A stretch of DNA of 36,399 nt from Capillimicrobium sp035565675 (GTDB taxonomy: Bacteria; Actinomycetota; Thermoleophilia; Solirubrobacterales; Solirubrobacteraceae), in contig DATMSA010000013.1 in NCBI GenBank assembly GCA_035565675.1, positions 1 through 36,399 of the forward strand. Reading direction: 5' to 3'. Every line of letters starts with the position of its first letter. Position 1 is the stretch's first letter. Below, in pieces: positions 15,572 through 23,211 of this stretch. Position numbers and translations under genes: made by a program. The notes under the pieces are model-generated. The model had not been told where the DNA came from. It was given only the letters and a program-made list of their open reading frames with translations, and did no database searches.

Positions 15572-16606
15572 GTGCCCGAGGTGCTGATCAACGCCCGCGC
15601 CGCCGCCCGCCGCCAGCTCAGCGGGGTCGAGCGGTGGGCGGCCGAGCTGGCCGCGCGGCTGCCCGCGCTGGCGCCCGATCGCTACGCGGTGGCGTGGCCG
15701 CCGCGCGGGATGGCCTACCAGGCCGGGCAGGCGTGGGAGCAGCTCGTCCTCCCCGCCCGGGCGCGGCGCGCCGGCGCGCGGCTGCTCCTCAACCCCGCCA
15801 ACCTCGCGCCGCTGCGCTTCGACGGCAACGTCGTCGTCATCCACGACGCGGTCTCGCTCACCCACCCGGAGTGGTTCTCGGGCCCGTACGCGGCCTGGCA
15901 CCGGCGGATGCTGCCCGCGGTCGCCCGCCGGGCACGGCTCGTGCTGACCGTCTCGGCGTTCTCGCGCGACGAGATCGCGGCGACGACCGGCGTCGACCCC
16001 GCGGGCATCGTCGTCGTCCCCGGCGGCGTCGACGAGCGCTTCACCCCGGACGCCGACGCCGCGGGCGCGCGGTCCGCGCTGGGCCTCGACCGCCCGTACG
16101 TGCTGACGGTGGCCGGCGAGGGCGCGCGCAAGAACCAGGCCGTGCTGGGCGCCACGGCCCGGGCCCTGGCCGAGCACGGGATCGAGCTCGTGGCCGCCGG
16201 CTCGCGCCGTGCCCATCACGGACCCGCCGGCGACCTGGCCGGCATCCGGCGCCTCGGCTACGTGCCCGACCCCCTGCTGCCGGGGCTGTACGCGGGCGCG
16301 CGCGCGTTCGTGCTGCCGTCGCTGCACGAGGGGTTCGGGCTCCCGTGCCTGGAGGCGATGGCGGCCGGCGTGCCGGTGGTGGCCTCCGACCGCGGCGCGT
16401 TGCCCGAGACCTGCGGAGAGGCCGCGCTGCTCGTGGAGCCGCGGCGGCCGGACCTGATCGCCGAGGCGGTCCTGGCGGCCTGCCTGGACGAGGCCGAGGC
16501 GGGACGGCTGCGGGCCGCCGGACGGGCGCGCGCGGCCCGCTTCTCGTGGGACGCGACCGCCCGCGCCGTGGACGCGGTTCTGACAGGTGCGGACCGTAGG
16601 GTCTAG
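15572..16606 (+). CDS. GT4-type glycosyltransferase
   Basis: This GT-B fold retaining glycosyltransferase has 344 residues from GTG 15572. The N-terminal acceptor domain begins VLINARAAARRQLSGVERW. VVIHDAVSLTHPEWF and LVLTVSAFSRDEI are typical of the mannosyltransferase-like GT4 group. The donor-binding C-terminal half has SLHEGFGLPCLEAMAAGVPV, with the EX7E motif around E-GFGLPCLE. It probably adds a sugar to a surface glycan or lipid, in keeping with the manB and rfbFG genes nearby. The donor is unknown. No signal peptide or membrane segment is seen. The membrane zinc-finger gene starts 6 bases after its stop. Confidence 0.88.
   Translation: MPEVLINARAAARRQLSGVERWAAELAARLPALAPDRYAVAWPPRGMAYQAGQAWEQLVLPARARRAGARLLLNPANLAPLRFDGNVVVIHDAVSLTHPEWFSGPYAAWHRRMLPAVARRARLVLTVSAFSRDEIAATTGVDPAGIVVVPGGVDERFTPDADAAGARSALGLDRPYVLTVAGEGARKNQAVLGATARALAEHGIELVAAGSRRAHHGPAGDLAGIRRLGYVPDPLLPGLYAGARAFVLPSLHEGFGLPCLEAMAAGVPVVASDRGALPETCGEAALLVEPRRPDLIAEAVLAACLDEAEAGRLRAAGRARAARFSWDATARAVDAVLTGADRRV
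16597..16602 (+). promoter_or_regulatory. Possible TANNNT box before the zinc-finger membrane protein gene
   Basis: TAGGGT is followed by 10 bases and ATG 16613. It lies inside the end of the glycosyltransferase gene, so it would be an internal promoter. The spacing is slightly longer than in the other cases. Confidence 0.35.
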
Positions 16607-16612
16607 CGCCGC

Positions 16613-17506
16613 ATGTTGGACGTCCAGGCTTCGATCGTCACTCCCGAGGGGGTTCGCGACGGCGACCCCGCCGCCCTGAGCGGCCTCACGATGCGCCGCG
16701 GGGCCGCCGTGCTCGCCTACGCCGAGCAGGTCACCGCCCCCGGCCGGGCCGTGGAAGCGGCCGCCGACGCGTTCGCGCGCTTCCGCCGCGCGGTCGTCGA
16801 GGCCGCGGACCCCCGCCACGTCGACCCCGAGCGCACGCTGCTGCGCACCACCCGGTACGCGGCCGCGGTCCGCGCGCCCCGCGACGTGGCGCTGCGCGCC
16901 CGCCTGCGCGGCGGCGACGGGCCCTCGCCGTGCGAGCTGGTGCCCGAGCTGCTGGCCGCGCGCGCCGAGCGCGACCTCGGCGACGCCGATCAGCAACGCC
17001 TGGCCCGCCATCTGGCGCGGTGCGCGCCGTGCAGGGGCGCCGAGGCGCGCTTCCGCGCCGGCGAGCGCGCCTACCGCGACGCGCCGGCCGACGTGCCGAC
17101 CCCGTTCGCGTCCCGGGCGATCATGGCCGCGCTGCTGGCCGTCGACCCGCCCGACGACGCGCCCGCCCCGCTGGTCGAGGTCGCCCCCGGCCCGGTGCCG
17201 GCGCAGGTGGCGCAGCCGACGTACGAGTTCGACGCGCTCCCGTCCGACGAGTTCGACGCGGCCGATGCGACGCTGCAGCAGACGGAGGCGTTCGACCCGC
17301 TGGCCGAGGGCGAGCCCGACGAGGCGTGGGCGCCCGAGCCCGACCCGGAGGCGCTGGAGGCCTTCCCGCCGCTGCCGCCGCTTGTGGACGAGCCGCGCCG
17401 CCGGCGCAGCCCCCTGGCCATCCTCGCGTTCGCGCTCGTGACGCTGATCGTGCTCGCCGCGCTGGCGGTCACGGTCGTCGCGGTGCTCGACGTGGCCGGG
17501 TCCTAG
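16613..17506 (+). CDS. Membrane protein with sigma-region-2-like and zinc anti-sigma (ZAS) domains
   Basis: This 297-residue protein appears to have three parts. Residues ~15-85 (GDPAALSG, then AAVLAYAEQVTAPGRAVEAA, ADAFARFRRAV and LLRTTRYAA) resemble region 2 of an ECF sigma factor, as in GDPAAF...VLAYARRLT...EDAVQEAF. Residues 107-140 carry the ZAS zinc motif C107...H133-x3-C137-x2-C140, including ARHLARCAPC. An acidic, proline-rich linker (~178-260) and a single transmembrane helix (~268-291, after RRRR) follow, with almost nothing outside. The predicted topology puts the zinc domain in the cytoplasm. The function is unknown; an anti-sigma regulator is the best guess. Its stop shares CTAG with the convergent PP2C phosphatase gene. 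Confidence 0.6.
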   Translation: MLDVQASIVTPEGVRDGDPAALSGLTMRRGAAVLAYAEQVTAPGRAVEAAADAFARFRRAVVEAADPRHVDPERTLLRTTRYAAAVRAPRDVALRARLRGGDGPSPCELVPELLAARAERDLGDADQQRLARHLARCAPCRGAEARFRAGERAYRDAPADVPTPFASRAIMAALLAVDPPDDAPAPLVEVAPGPVPAQVAQPTYEFDALPSDEFDAADATLQQTEAFDPLAEGEPDEAWAPEPDPEALEAFPPLPPLVDEPRRRRSPLAILAFALVTLIVLAALAVTVVAVLDVAGS

Positions 17507-19206
17507 CGGCGGGCGGGCCCGACGACCAGCAGCGCGACGTCGTCCTGCGGCTCGCCGCCGGACGCGGCGACCACGGCGTTCTCCAGCTCGGCGGCGATCG
17601 TCACCGCGGGCTCGCCAGCGAGCGCGGCGAGGCGCTCGCGCAGCAGCCGCTCGCCGGCCGCCGGGTCCTCGCCACGCAGCTCGACGGCGCCGTCGGTGTA
17701 GGCGACGAGCAGGTCGCCGGGGGCCAGGCGCACCTCCTCGACGTGCAGCGGCGCCGCCTCGACCGCGCCGATCAGCATGCCGCCGCCGTCGGTCTCCTCC
17801 ACCGCGCCGCCGGCGCGCAGCACCAGCGGCGCCGGATGGCCGCCGTTGGCGATCCGCACGGCGAGCTCGCCCTCGCGCGGCTCGGCGTCGAGGACGACGG
17901 CGGTGCAGAAGTGCCCGCCGCCCCCGCGGCGCAGGAGCGCGTCGTTGAGCAGCGCCAGGTTCTCGGGCCCGGTCCCGCCCTGGACGGCGCCGGCGAACAG
18001 CGTGTGGCGCGCCAGCGCGGTGAGCGCGGCGGCCGCCGCGCCCTTGCCCGACACGTCGCCGACCACGGCCGTGAAGCGCCCCTCCTCGACCGGGTAGACG
18101 TCGTAGAAGTCGCCGCCCACCTGGTTCTGGTCGCCGGCCGGGCGGTAGCGGACCGCGAGGTCGATGCCGGGCAGGTCGGGCAGCGCGGCCGGCAACAGGC
18201 CCTCCTGCAGGGTGCTGGCGATCAGCGAGCGCTCGGTGTACAGCCGCGCGTTCTCGACGTGCAGGCCCGCCCACGCGGCCAGCGCCTCGGCCATCGTCAC
18301 GTCCTCGGGCCCGTAGCGGCGCCCCGACTCGGCGTGCACGAGCGTGATCGTGCCGATCGGCCGGCGCGGCGAGGACAGCGGCACCACGAGCGACGAGCGG
18401 ATGCCCAGCGCGCGCATGTGGCGCAGATGGTGCTCGTCGACGGCGATCCGCTCGAGATCGGCGTCGTCGACGAGCTCCTGCAGCACCGGCCGCCCGGCCC
18501 GCAGGGCCTCGGCCGGGCCGGCGGGACCGTCGACGTGGAGCGGGCGGCGGTTGAGCATCGCCCACAGCAGCGCCTCCTGCTCCTCGTCGCGGTGGGCGGC
18601 GGCGACCGGGTTCAGCCGCCCATCGCGGTCGATGAGCGAGATCGAGCACCAGTCGGCGGCGCGCGGCACCGCGGCGCGGGCGAGCCGCCGCAGCGCCTGG
18701 CGGGCGTCCATCGACGTCGCCATCCGCGCGCCGGCCTCGGCGATGAACGCGGTCCGCGAGCGGGCCATCTCCGCCTCGGTGCGCGCGGCCAGCGCCTCCT
18801 GCAGGGCGCGCTGGAGCTCGGCGGTCGGGCGCTCCTCGGCCAGGAGGCGCATCATGGCCGCGACGCCGATCGTGGCGCCGTCCTCGCCCCGCAGGGGGAA
18901 GAACGCGCCGGTCCAGTCGACCTCCTCGTCACCGGACGCCGGCGTGCGACCGCGGACCGCGCGCCCGACGACCGGGTCCTCGGTCGCCAGCACCTGCGCG
19001 AGCAGCCGCTCCAGCGCCACGCCGATCTCCCCCGCGAGCACCGGCAGCGTGCGCCCCAGGCACTCGTCCTCGGGCGCGCCGATCAGGCGCGCGAGCCCCG
19101 GGTTGGCATACCGCAGACGGAGCTGCGAGTCCCAGAATCCGACCCCCACCGGCGCCTGGGCGGCGATCGCGTCGAGAAGGGCGAACGTGCCCTGGACGCC
19201 TTCCAT
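17503..19206 (-). CDS. PAS-GAF-PP2C (SpoIIE/RsbU-type) serine phosphatase
   Basis: This 567-residue soluble signalling protein has a PAS-like domain (~10-125, FWDSQLRLRYANPGLARLIG), a helical linker, a GAF domain (~160-325) and a SpoIIE-type PP2C phosphatase (~345-564). PP2C metal ligands are present: D366 (GGDFYD), D384 (GDVSGKG), D505 (YTDGAVE) and D555/D556 (PQDDVALLVV). Such enzymes dephosphorylate anti-sigma-factor antagonists in partner-switching cascades. The neighbouring ZAS-type membrane protein hints at transcription-factor control, but no STAS or HPK anti-sigma gene is in view. The start ATG follows a TAGGGT box by 8 bases and lies 11 bases after pdxT. Confidence 0.9.
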   Translation of the reverse strand: MEGVQGTFALLDAIAAQAPVGVGFWDSQLRLRYANPGLARLIGAPEDECLGRTLPVLAGEIGVALERLLAQVLATEDPVVGRAVRGRTPASGDEEVDWTGAFFPLRGEDGATIGVAAMMRLLAEERPTAELQRALQEALAARTEAEMARSRTAFIAEAGARMATSMDARQALRRLARAAVPRAADWCSISLIDRDGRLNPVAAAHRDEEQEALLWAMLNRRPLHVDGPAGPAEALRAGRPVLQELVDDADLERIAVDEHHLRHMRALGIRSSLVVPLSSPRRPIGTITLVHAESGRRYGPEDVTMAEALAAWAGLHVENARLYTERSLIASTLQEGLLPAALPDLPGIDLAVRYRPAGDQNQVGGDFYDVYPVEEGRFTAVVGDVSGKGAAAAALTALARHTLFAGAVQGGTGPENLALLNDALLRRGGGGHFCTAVVLDAEPREGELAVRIANGGHPAPLVLRAGGAVEETDGGGMLIGAVEAAPLHVEEVRLAPGDLLVAYTDGAVELRGEDPAAGERLLRERLAALAGEPAVTIAAELENAVVAASGGEPQDDVALLVVGPARR

Positions 19207-19214
19207 GGCCGGGC

Positions 19215-19220
19215 ACCCTA
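19215..19220 (-). promoter_or_regulatory. TANNNT -10 box for the PP2C phosphatase gene
   Basis: On the minus strand, TAGGGT is followed by 8 bases and ATG 19206. Its TAG is the stop codon of pdxT, so the phosphatase can be expressed apart from pdxST. Confidence 0.45.
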
Positions 19221-19802
19221 TCGAGGGTTGCGCCGCTCCCGCACCACCTCGAGAAACCGCCTGTGCAGGCGAAAATCGTCCGACAGTTCCGGGTGGAAGG
19301 AGACCGCCAGCAGGCGCCCCTGGCGCACGGCGACCGGATGGCCGTCGACCTCGGCCAGCACCTCGACGTCGTCGCCGGCGTCGCGGACCCACGGCGCGCG
19401 GATGAACACCGCGCGCAGCGGCCCGCCGTCGTCGGTGACGCCGGGCAGCTCGAGGTCGGCCTCGAAGGAGTGGAGCTGGCGCCCGAACGCGTTGCGCTCG
19501 CAGGCGACGTCGAGCAGGCCGAGGTGGGCGCGGTCGAGCATGATCATGCCGGCGCACGTGCCGAACACCGGCGTGCCCTGCTCGACCAGCTCGCGCAGCG
19601 GCTCGGCGAGCCCCTCGCGCTCGACCGCGAGCGTCATCGTCGTCGACTCGCCGCCCGGCCACACGAGCCCGTCGAGCCCGTCGAGGTCGGCGGGCGTGCG
19701 CACCTCGCGCACCTCGGCGCCGAGCTCGCGCAGCATCCGCTCGTGCGCGGCGAAGCCGCCCTGCAGGGCGACGACGCCGATCAGCGGGGCGTCGTCGGCC
19801 AA
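19218..19802 (-). CDS. pdxT: Pyridoxal 5'-phosphate synthase glutaminase subunit PdxT
   Basis: PdxT hydrolyses glutamine and channels ammonia to PdxS for de novo vitamin B6 synthesis. The protein has 194 residues and a class I glutaminase triad: C83 in FGTCAGM, H170 and E172 in SFHPELS. WPGGEST and LHSFEADL are family-specific. The start is TTG 19802, abutting the pdxS stop with no spacing (TAG then TTG), so translation is probably coupled. No better in-frame start exists, and the N-terminus IGVVALQGGFAAH fits. Confidence 0.95.
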   Translation of the reverse strand: MADDAPLIGVVALQGGFAAHERMLRELGAEVREVRTPADLDGLDGLVWPGGESTTMTLAVEREGLAEPLRELVEQGTPVFGTCAGMIMLDRAHLGLLDVACERNAFGRQLHSFEADLELPGVTDDGGPLRAVFIRAPWVRDAGDDVEVLAEVDGHPVAVRQGRLLAVSFHPELSDDFRLHRRFLEVVRERRNPR

Positions 19803-20687
19803 CTACCAGCCGCGCCCGGCGAGCAGCTGGGACTCGTCGAGCGTGCGCGTCTCCAGGCTCTCCATCGCGCGACCGAGGCCCTCGGAGGCCTTCGCGACCC
19901 GCGCCGGGTCGGCGTAGTGGGTCGTCGCCTCGACGATCGCCCGCGCGCGCGGCGCCGGGTCGTCGCTCTTGAAGATGCCCGAGCCGACGAACACGGCCTC
20001 GGCGCCGAGCTGCATGACCAGCGAGGCGTCGGCCGGCGTGGCGATCCCGCCGGCGCAGAACAGCGGCACCGGCAGCTTGCCCTCGCGCGCGACCGAGCGG
20101 ACCAGGTCGATCGGCGCCTGCAGCGCCTTGGCGGCCCCGAACAGCTCCATCTCGTCGAGCGTGCCGAGCCGGCGGATCTCGCCGCGGATCGTGCGCAGAT
20201 GTCGGACGGCCTCGACGATGTCGCCGGTGCCGGCCTCGCCCTTGGAGCGGATCATCGCCGCGCCCTCGGAGATGCGCCGCAGCGCCTCGCCCAGGTTGGT
20301 GGCGCCGCACACGAACGGCGCCTTGAACGCCCACTTGTCGATGTGGTGGGCCTCGTCGGCGGGCGTCAGGACCTCCGACTCGTCGATGAAGTCGACCTCG
20401 AGCGCCTCCAGCACCTGCGCCTCGGCGAAGTGGCCGATGCGGGCCTTGGCCATGACCGGGATCGACACGGCCTCCTGGATGCCCTTGATCATGGCCGGGT
20501 CGCTCATGCGCGCGACGCCGCCGTCGCGGCGGATGTCGGCGGGCACGCGCTCCAGGGCCATCACGGCCGCGGCGCCGGCGTCCTCGGCGATCTTCGCCTG
20601 CTCGGGGGTGACGACGTCCATGATGACGCCGCCCTTGAGCATCTCCGCCAGGCCGGCCTTGACGCGGAAGGTCGATTCGTCGCGCAT
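19803..20687 (-). CDS. pdxS: Pyridoxal 5'-phosphate synthase lyase subunit PdxS
   Basis: PdxS condenses ribose-5-phosphate, glyceraldehyde-3-phosphate and ammonia to PLP in a dodecameric TIM-barrel complex with PdxT. The protein has 294 residues, normal for the family. The catalytic lysines are K81 (MAKARIGHF) and K149 (IRSKGEAGTG), the same numbering as in Bacillus, with D24 in VIMDVV. The start is ATG 20687, which has a TATAGT box 9 bases upstream and no Shine-Dalgarno sequence. It is followed directly by pdxT. The upstream rpiR gene ends 34 bases before, and the likely pdxS promoter lies in that gap. Confidence 0.97.
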   Translation of the reverse strand: MRDESTFRVKAGLAEMLKGGVIMDVVTPEQAKIAEDAGAAAVMALERVPADIRRDGGVARMSDPAMIKGIQEAVSIPVMAKARIGHFAEAQVLEALEVDFIDESEVLTPADEAHHIDKWAFKAPFVCGATNLGEALRRISEGAAMIRSKGEAGTGDIVEAVRHLRTIRGEIRRLGTLDEMELFGAAKALQAPIDLVRSVAREGKLPVPLFCAGGIATPADASLVMQLGAEAVFVGSGIFKSDDPAPRARAIVEATTHYADPARVAKASEGLGRAMESLETRTLDESQLLAGRGW

Positions 20688-20690
20688 ACC

Positions 20691-20708
20691 CCGTCCACTA
20701 TAGGACGG
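20691..20708. promoter_or_regulatory. pdxS promoter with a hairpin around its -10 box
   Basis: CCGTCC-actata-GGACGG is a perfect 6-base inverted repeat whose 6-base loop is, on the minus strand, the -10 box TATAGT (20702-20697). TAGACG (20724-20719) sits 16 bases upstream as a plausible -35 and overlaps the rpiR stop codon. The dyad could also serve as an operator or as a weak rpiR terminator. Confidence 0.5.
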
Positions 20709-20721
20709 CCCGCGCCGCCGT

Positions 20722-21624
20722 CTACTTCAGCCGGAACGCCTTGATGCGGTCTGCATACTGCGCGGCGTCGCGGCTGTACACACCGTATGCCAGCGCCTGG
20801 ATCATCGACAGCAGCGCGGTGTGCGAGCGCACGAACGCGGGCGAGTTGCTCGAGTAGTACAGGCGCACCTGCGCGAGCTTGGCGACCTCGCTCAGCGTCG
20901 CGTCGGTGATCGCGATCGTCCGCGACTTGCGGTGGCGCGCCAGCTTCATCGCGCGCACCACGAGCGGATGCGGACGGCCGGCCGACAGGCCGATGACGAG
21001 CGTCTCCTCGTCGATGCGGGCCAGGCGCCCGAGCGCCTCCTGCGACGGGGACGCGACGATCTCGGCGCGCAGGTCCAGCAGCGACAGCAGGTGGCGCAGG
21101 TAGGAGGCGAAGAACGCCATCTGGTCGGTGCCGGCGATCAGCACGCGCGGGGCCGCCGCGATGAGCTCGATCGCCTGCTCCACGTCGGAGCGCGACGACT
21201 TGCGCGCCGTCTCCTCGACGTTGACGTGGTCGGCGGCCAGCGCGGTCTCGTACTCGTTCTGGTCCAGCGAGAAGAGCGGGGCCGAGCCCGACGCCTGCGC
21301 GGGCGCGGCGTGGGCGCGGCGGTACTCCTCGCGCGCGGCGCCCTGCAGCTCGGGGAAGCCCTCGAAGCCCAGGGCCTGCGAGAACCGCACGACCGTCGAG
21401 CTGGAGGTGTTGGCGCGGCGCGCGAGCTCCTCGGCGGTCTGGAAGGCCGCCTCGTCCATGTGGTCGACGATGTACTGCGCCACGTCCTTCTGCGAACGGG
21501 AGAACTCGTCGAACCGGGCCTGGATGTACGCCGAGAGGGTCTGGTGACGGGAGCCCTCGTACGGGAGGGGGGTCGCCGTGGTCGTTGCCGCACGCTTCAT
21601 TGCCTGGGGGTGTTTCGCCACCAC
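20722..21624 (-). CDS. MurR/RpiR family transcriptional regulator
   Basis: This regulator has an N-terminal RpiR helix-turn-helix and a C-terminal sugar-isomerase (SIS) effector domain. The HTH is visible in SRSQKDVAQYIVDHMDEAAF, then TAEELARRANTSSSTVVRFS and QALGFEGFPELQ. The SIS domain begins near RVLIAGTDQMAFFASYL and includes VIGLSAGRPHPLVVRAMKLA. Family members sense sugar phosphates. The start chosen is GTG 21624, 8 bases after AAGGAG, giving 300 residues. ATG 21600 (292 residues) is possible but has no ribosome site. Its gene lies just upstream of pdxST, though nothing shows it controls them. The leader carries repeats and a strong hairpin. Confidence 0.88.
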   Translation of the reverse strand: MVAKHPQAMKRAATTTATPLPYEGSRHQTLSAYIQARFDEFSRSQKDVAQYIVDHMDEAAFQTAEELARRANTSSSTVVRFSQALGFEGFPELQGAAREEYRRAHAAPAQASGSAPLFSLDQNEYETALAADHVNVEETARKSSRSDVEQAIELIAAAPRVLIAGTDQMAFFASYLRHLLSLLDLRAEIVASPSQEALGRLARIDEETLVIGLSAGRPHPLVVRAMKLARHRKSRTIAITDATLSEVAKLAQVRLYYSSNSPAFVRSHTALLSMIQALAYGVYSRDAAQYADRIKAFRLK

Positions 21625-21632
21625 CCCGGCGG

Positions 21633-21638
21633 CTCCTT
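21633..21638 (-). promoter_or_regulatory. Ribosome binding site deciding the rpiR-family start
   Basis: On the minus strand AAGGAG (extended GGAAGGAG) lies 8 bases before GTG 21624 and 32 before ATG 21600, favouring the GTG. Confidence 0.6.
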
Positions 21639-21649
21639 CCACGAACGGA

Positions 21650-21676
21650 AGACGCCCGGCTGTTCGCCGGGCGTCT
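21650..21676. terminator. Perfect 11-base-stem hairpin between the phosphate operon and rpiR-family gene
   Basis: AGACGCCCGGC-tgttc-GCCGGGCGTCT is a perfect inverted repeat with a 5-base loop. It is the strongest hairpin I noticed. It lies 156 bases beyond the last gene of the phosphate operon on the minus strand, so it may terminate that transcript. No T-tract follows, as is common in GC-rich actinobacteria. It could instead fold in the rpiR-family gene leader and act as a regulatory structure. Confidence 0.55.
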
Positions 21677-21832
21677 GGGGGTGCGCGCGCCGAGGTTCCG
21701 CCCTGGGCGCGCGCGTCGGTGAGAGGCGTTGGGGGTGTGTCGCCGAATGACCGCCCCTCACGTGCCTGCGAGAGACCGCTACCCCGGCGGACGCCGCGCC
21801 CACGCACGCGGGGGCGACACGGCGCGACGGCG

Positions 21833-22078
21833 CTACTTGGACAGCATCACGGTGACGCCGGCCACGACCGCCACCACGCAGACCATCGCGCAGATCGCGG
21901 TGACCAGCCACCAGGCGATCGCGCCGCCGAGCGTGCCGCCGCGCCGCTGCTGGCCGGCGCGCGACGCGCTGGCGATCGCCAGCGAGAACGCGAGCGTCAG
22001 GCCGACGCCCGCGGCGAAGCTCACCCAGATCACCTCGAACAGGGCGCCGGTGTCGATGACGCTCGCGAACACCGTCAC
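21833..22078 (-). CDS. Small two-helix membrane protein of the phosphate operon
   Basis: This 81-residue protein has two hydrophobic helices: roughly residues 12-38 (EVIWVSFAAGVGLTLAFSLA) and 53-78 (AWWLVTAICAMVCVVAVVAG), separated by a basic loop with RAGQQRRGG. The GTG start at 22078 overlaps the PiT gene stop as GTGA, so the two are coupled. A small membrane protein directly downstream of a pit gene is also known in mycobacteria. A subunit or modulator of the transporter is an inference from position; I know of no defined activity. Confidence 0.8.
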   Translation of the reverse strand: MTVFASVIDTGALFEVIWVSFAAGVGLTLAFSLAIASASRAGQQRRGGTLGGAIAWWLVTAICAMVCVVAVVAGVTVMLSK

Positions 22079-23181
22079 GTGGCCTCCGCCGCGGCGACCG
22101 CATCCTGGCGCACGCGCATCACGTACAGGGCGACGAGCCCGATCACGAGCAGGACGGCGACGACGATCGGGCCGGCGACGCCGCCGCCGAACAGGCTGCT
22201 GAACCCGTAGACGACCGCGCCGGTCGCGCCCGCCATCGGCAGCGTGAGGACCCAGGCGATCGCGATGTTCCCGGCCACGCCCCAGCGGACGGCCGACAGG
22301 CGCTTGGCCGCCCCGGAGCCCATGACCGCGCCGGAGATCACGTGCGTGGTCGACAGCGGGAACCCGGCGTGGGTGGCGGCCAGGATCACGGTCGCGCCGG
22401 CGCCCTGGGCGCTGAAGCCCTGCGCGGCGTCCATGCGGATGATGCGGCTGCCCATCGTGCGGATGATGCGCCAGCCGCCCGAGTAGGTCCCGAGCGCGAT
22501 CGCGGTCGCCGCGCTGACGACGACCCACATCGGCACCTCGGGGTTCTCGGCCGGGAGCGTGCCGTGCGCGACGAGCGCGAGCGTGATGACGCCCATCGTC
22601 TTCTGCGCGTCGTTGGTGCCGTGCGCGAGCGCGAGCAGGCCGCCGGAGACGATCTGGCCGAGGCGGAACCCGCGCGTCACCGGGCCGGGGCGCTGGCGGC
22701 CGACGACGCGGTAGGCGACGATGATCGCCACGCCGGCGACGCAGAACGCGAGCACCGGCGCGACGAGCGCGGGCGCGATGACCTTCCCGAGCAGCCCCTC
22801 CCCGATGACCGCGCTCGGCCCGTGCGAGGCGAGCACGGCGCCGACGACGCCGCCGATCAGCGCGTGCGACGACGAGGACGGCAGCCCGAACCACCAGGTG
22901 ACGAGGTTCCAGACGATCGCGCCGACCAGCCCGGCGAAGATCACGCTCATCGACACGGCGTCGGCCTCGACGATGCCGCTGGCGATCGTCGCCGCCACCT
23001 CGAGCGACAGGAACGCGCCGACGAAGTTCAGGATCGCGGCGAGCGCGATCGCCGCCCGCGGGCGCAGCGCCCGGGTGGAGATCGACGTGGCGACGACGTT
23101 GGCCGTGTCGTGGAAGCCGTTGGTGAAGTCGAAGGCGAGGGCGACGCCGACGACGAGGTAGAGCAGGAGATCGGCATCCAT
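22075..23181 (-). CDS. pit: Low-affinity inorganic phosphate transporter, PiT family
   Basis: This 368-residue integral membrane protein imports phosphate by ion symport. The two duplicated PiT signatures are visible: GFHDTANVVATSISTRAL (22-39) in the first half and LALAHGTNDAQKTMG (183-197) in the second, plus GLPSSSSHALIGG (99-111) and its counterpart GFPLSTTHVISGAVMGSG. About ten hydrophobic helices can be traced. The start is ATG 23181, 30 bases after the DUF47 gene. A DUF47 gene next to pit is the usual arrangement. The small membrane protein gene overlaps the end. Confidence 0.94.
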   Translation of the reverse strand: MDADLLLYLVVGVALAFDFTNGFHDTANVVATSISTRALRPRAAIALAAILNFVGAFLSLEVAATIASGIVEADAVSMSVIFAGLVGAIVWNLVTWWFGLPSSSSHALIGGVVGAVLASHGPSAVIGEGLLGKVIAPALVAPVLAFCVAGVAIIVAYRVVGRQRPGPVTRGFRLGQIVSGGLLALAHGTNDAQKTMGVITLALVAHGTLPAENPEVPMWVVVSAATAIALGTYSGGWRIIRTMGSRIIRMDAAQGFSAQGAGATVILAATHAGFPLSTTHVISGAVMGSGAAKRLSAVRWGVAGNIAIAWVLTLPMAGATGAVVYGFSSLFGGGVAGPIVVAVLLVIGLVALYVMRVRQDAVAAAEAT

Positions 23182-23211
23182 GGGCGGACGTGCGGCGGGT
23201 CCGGCGGGGTG

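Larger units (their letters stand above)
21605..21744. repeat. TGGGGGTG repeats in the rpiR-family gene leader
   Basis: TGGGGGTGTTTCGCC (21605-21619) and TGGGGGTGTGTCGCC (21730-21744) differ at one of 15 positions. A third partial copy, TGGGGGTGCGCGCGCC, starts at 21676. On the minus strand the consensus is GGCGANACACCCCCA. The copies flank the hairpin at 21650-21676. The first overlaps the start of the coding region. They could be operator sites for the regulator itself. Confidence 0.45.

Noticed and set aside
21601..21832. Possible riboswitch or tRNA-like structure in the gap before the RpiR-family gene
   Set aside because: Only one clear hairpin and short repeats are present. I see no recognised riboswitch core or tRNA cloverleaf.
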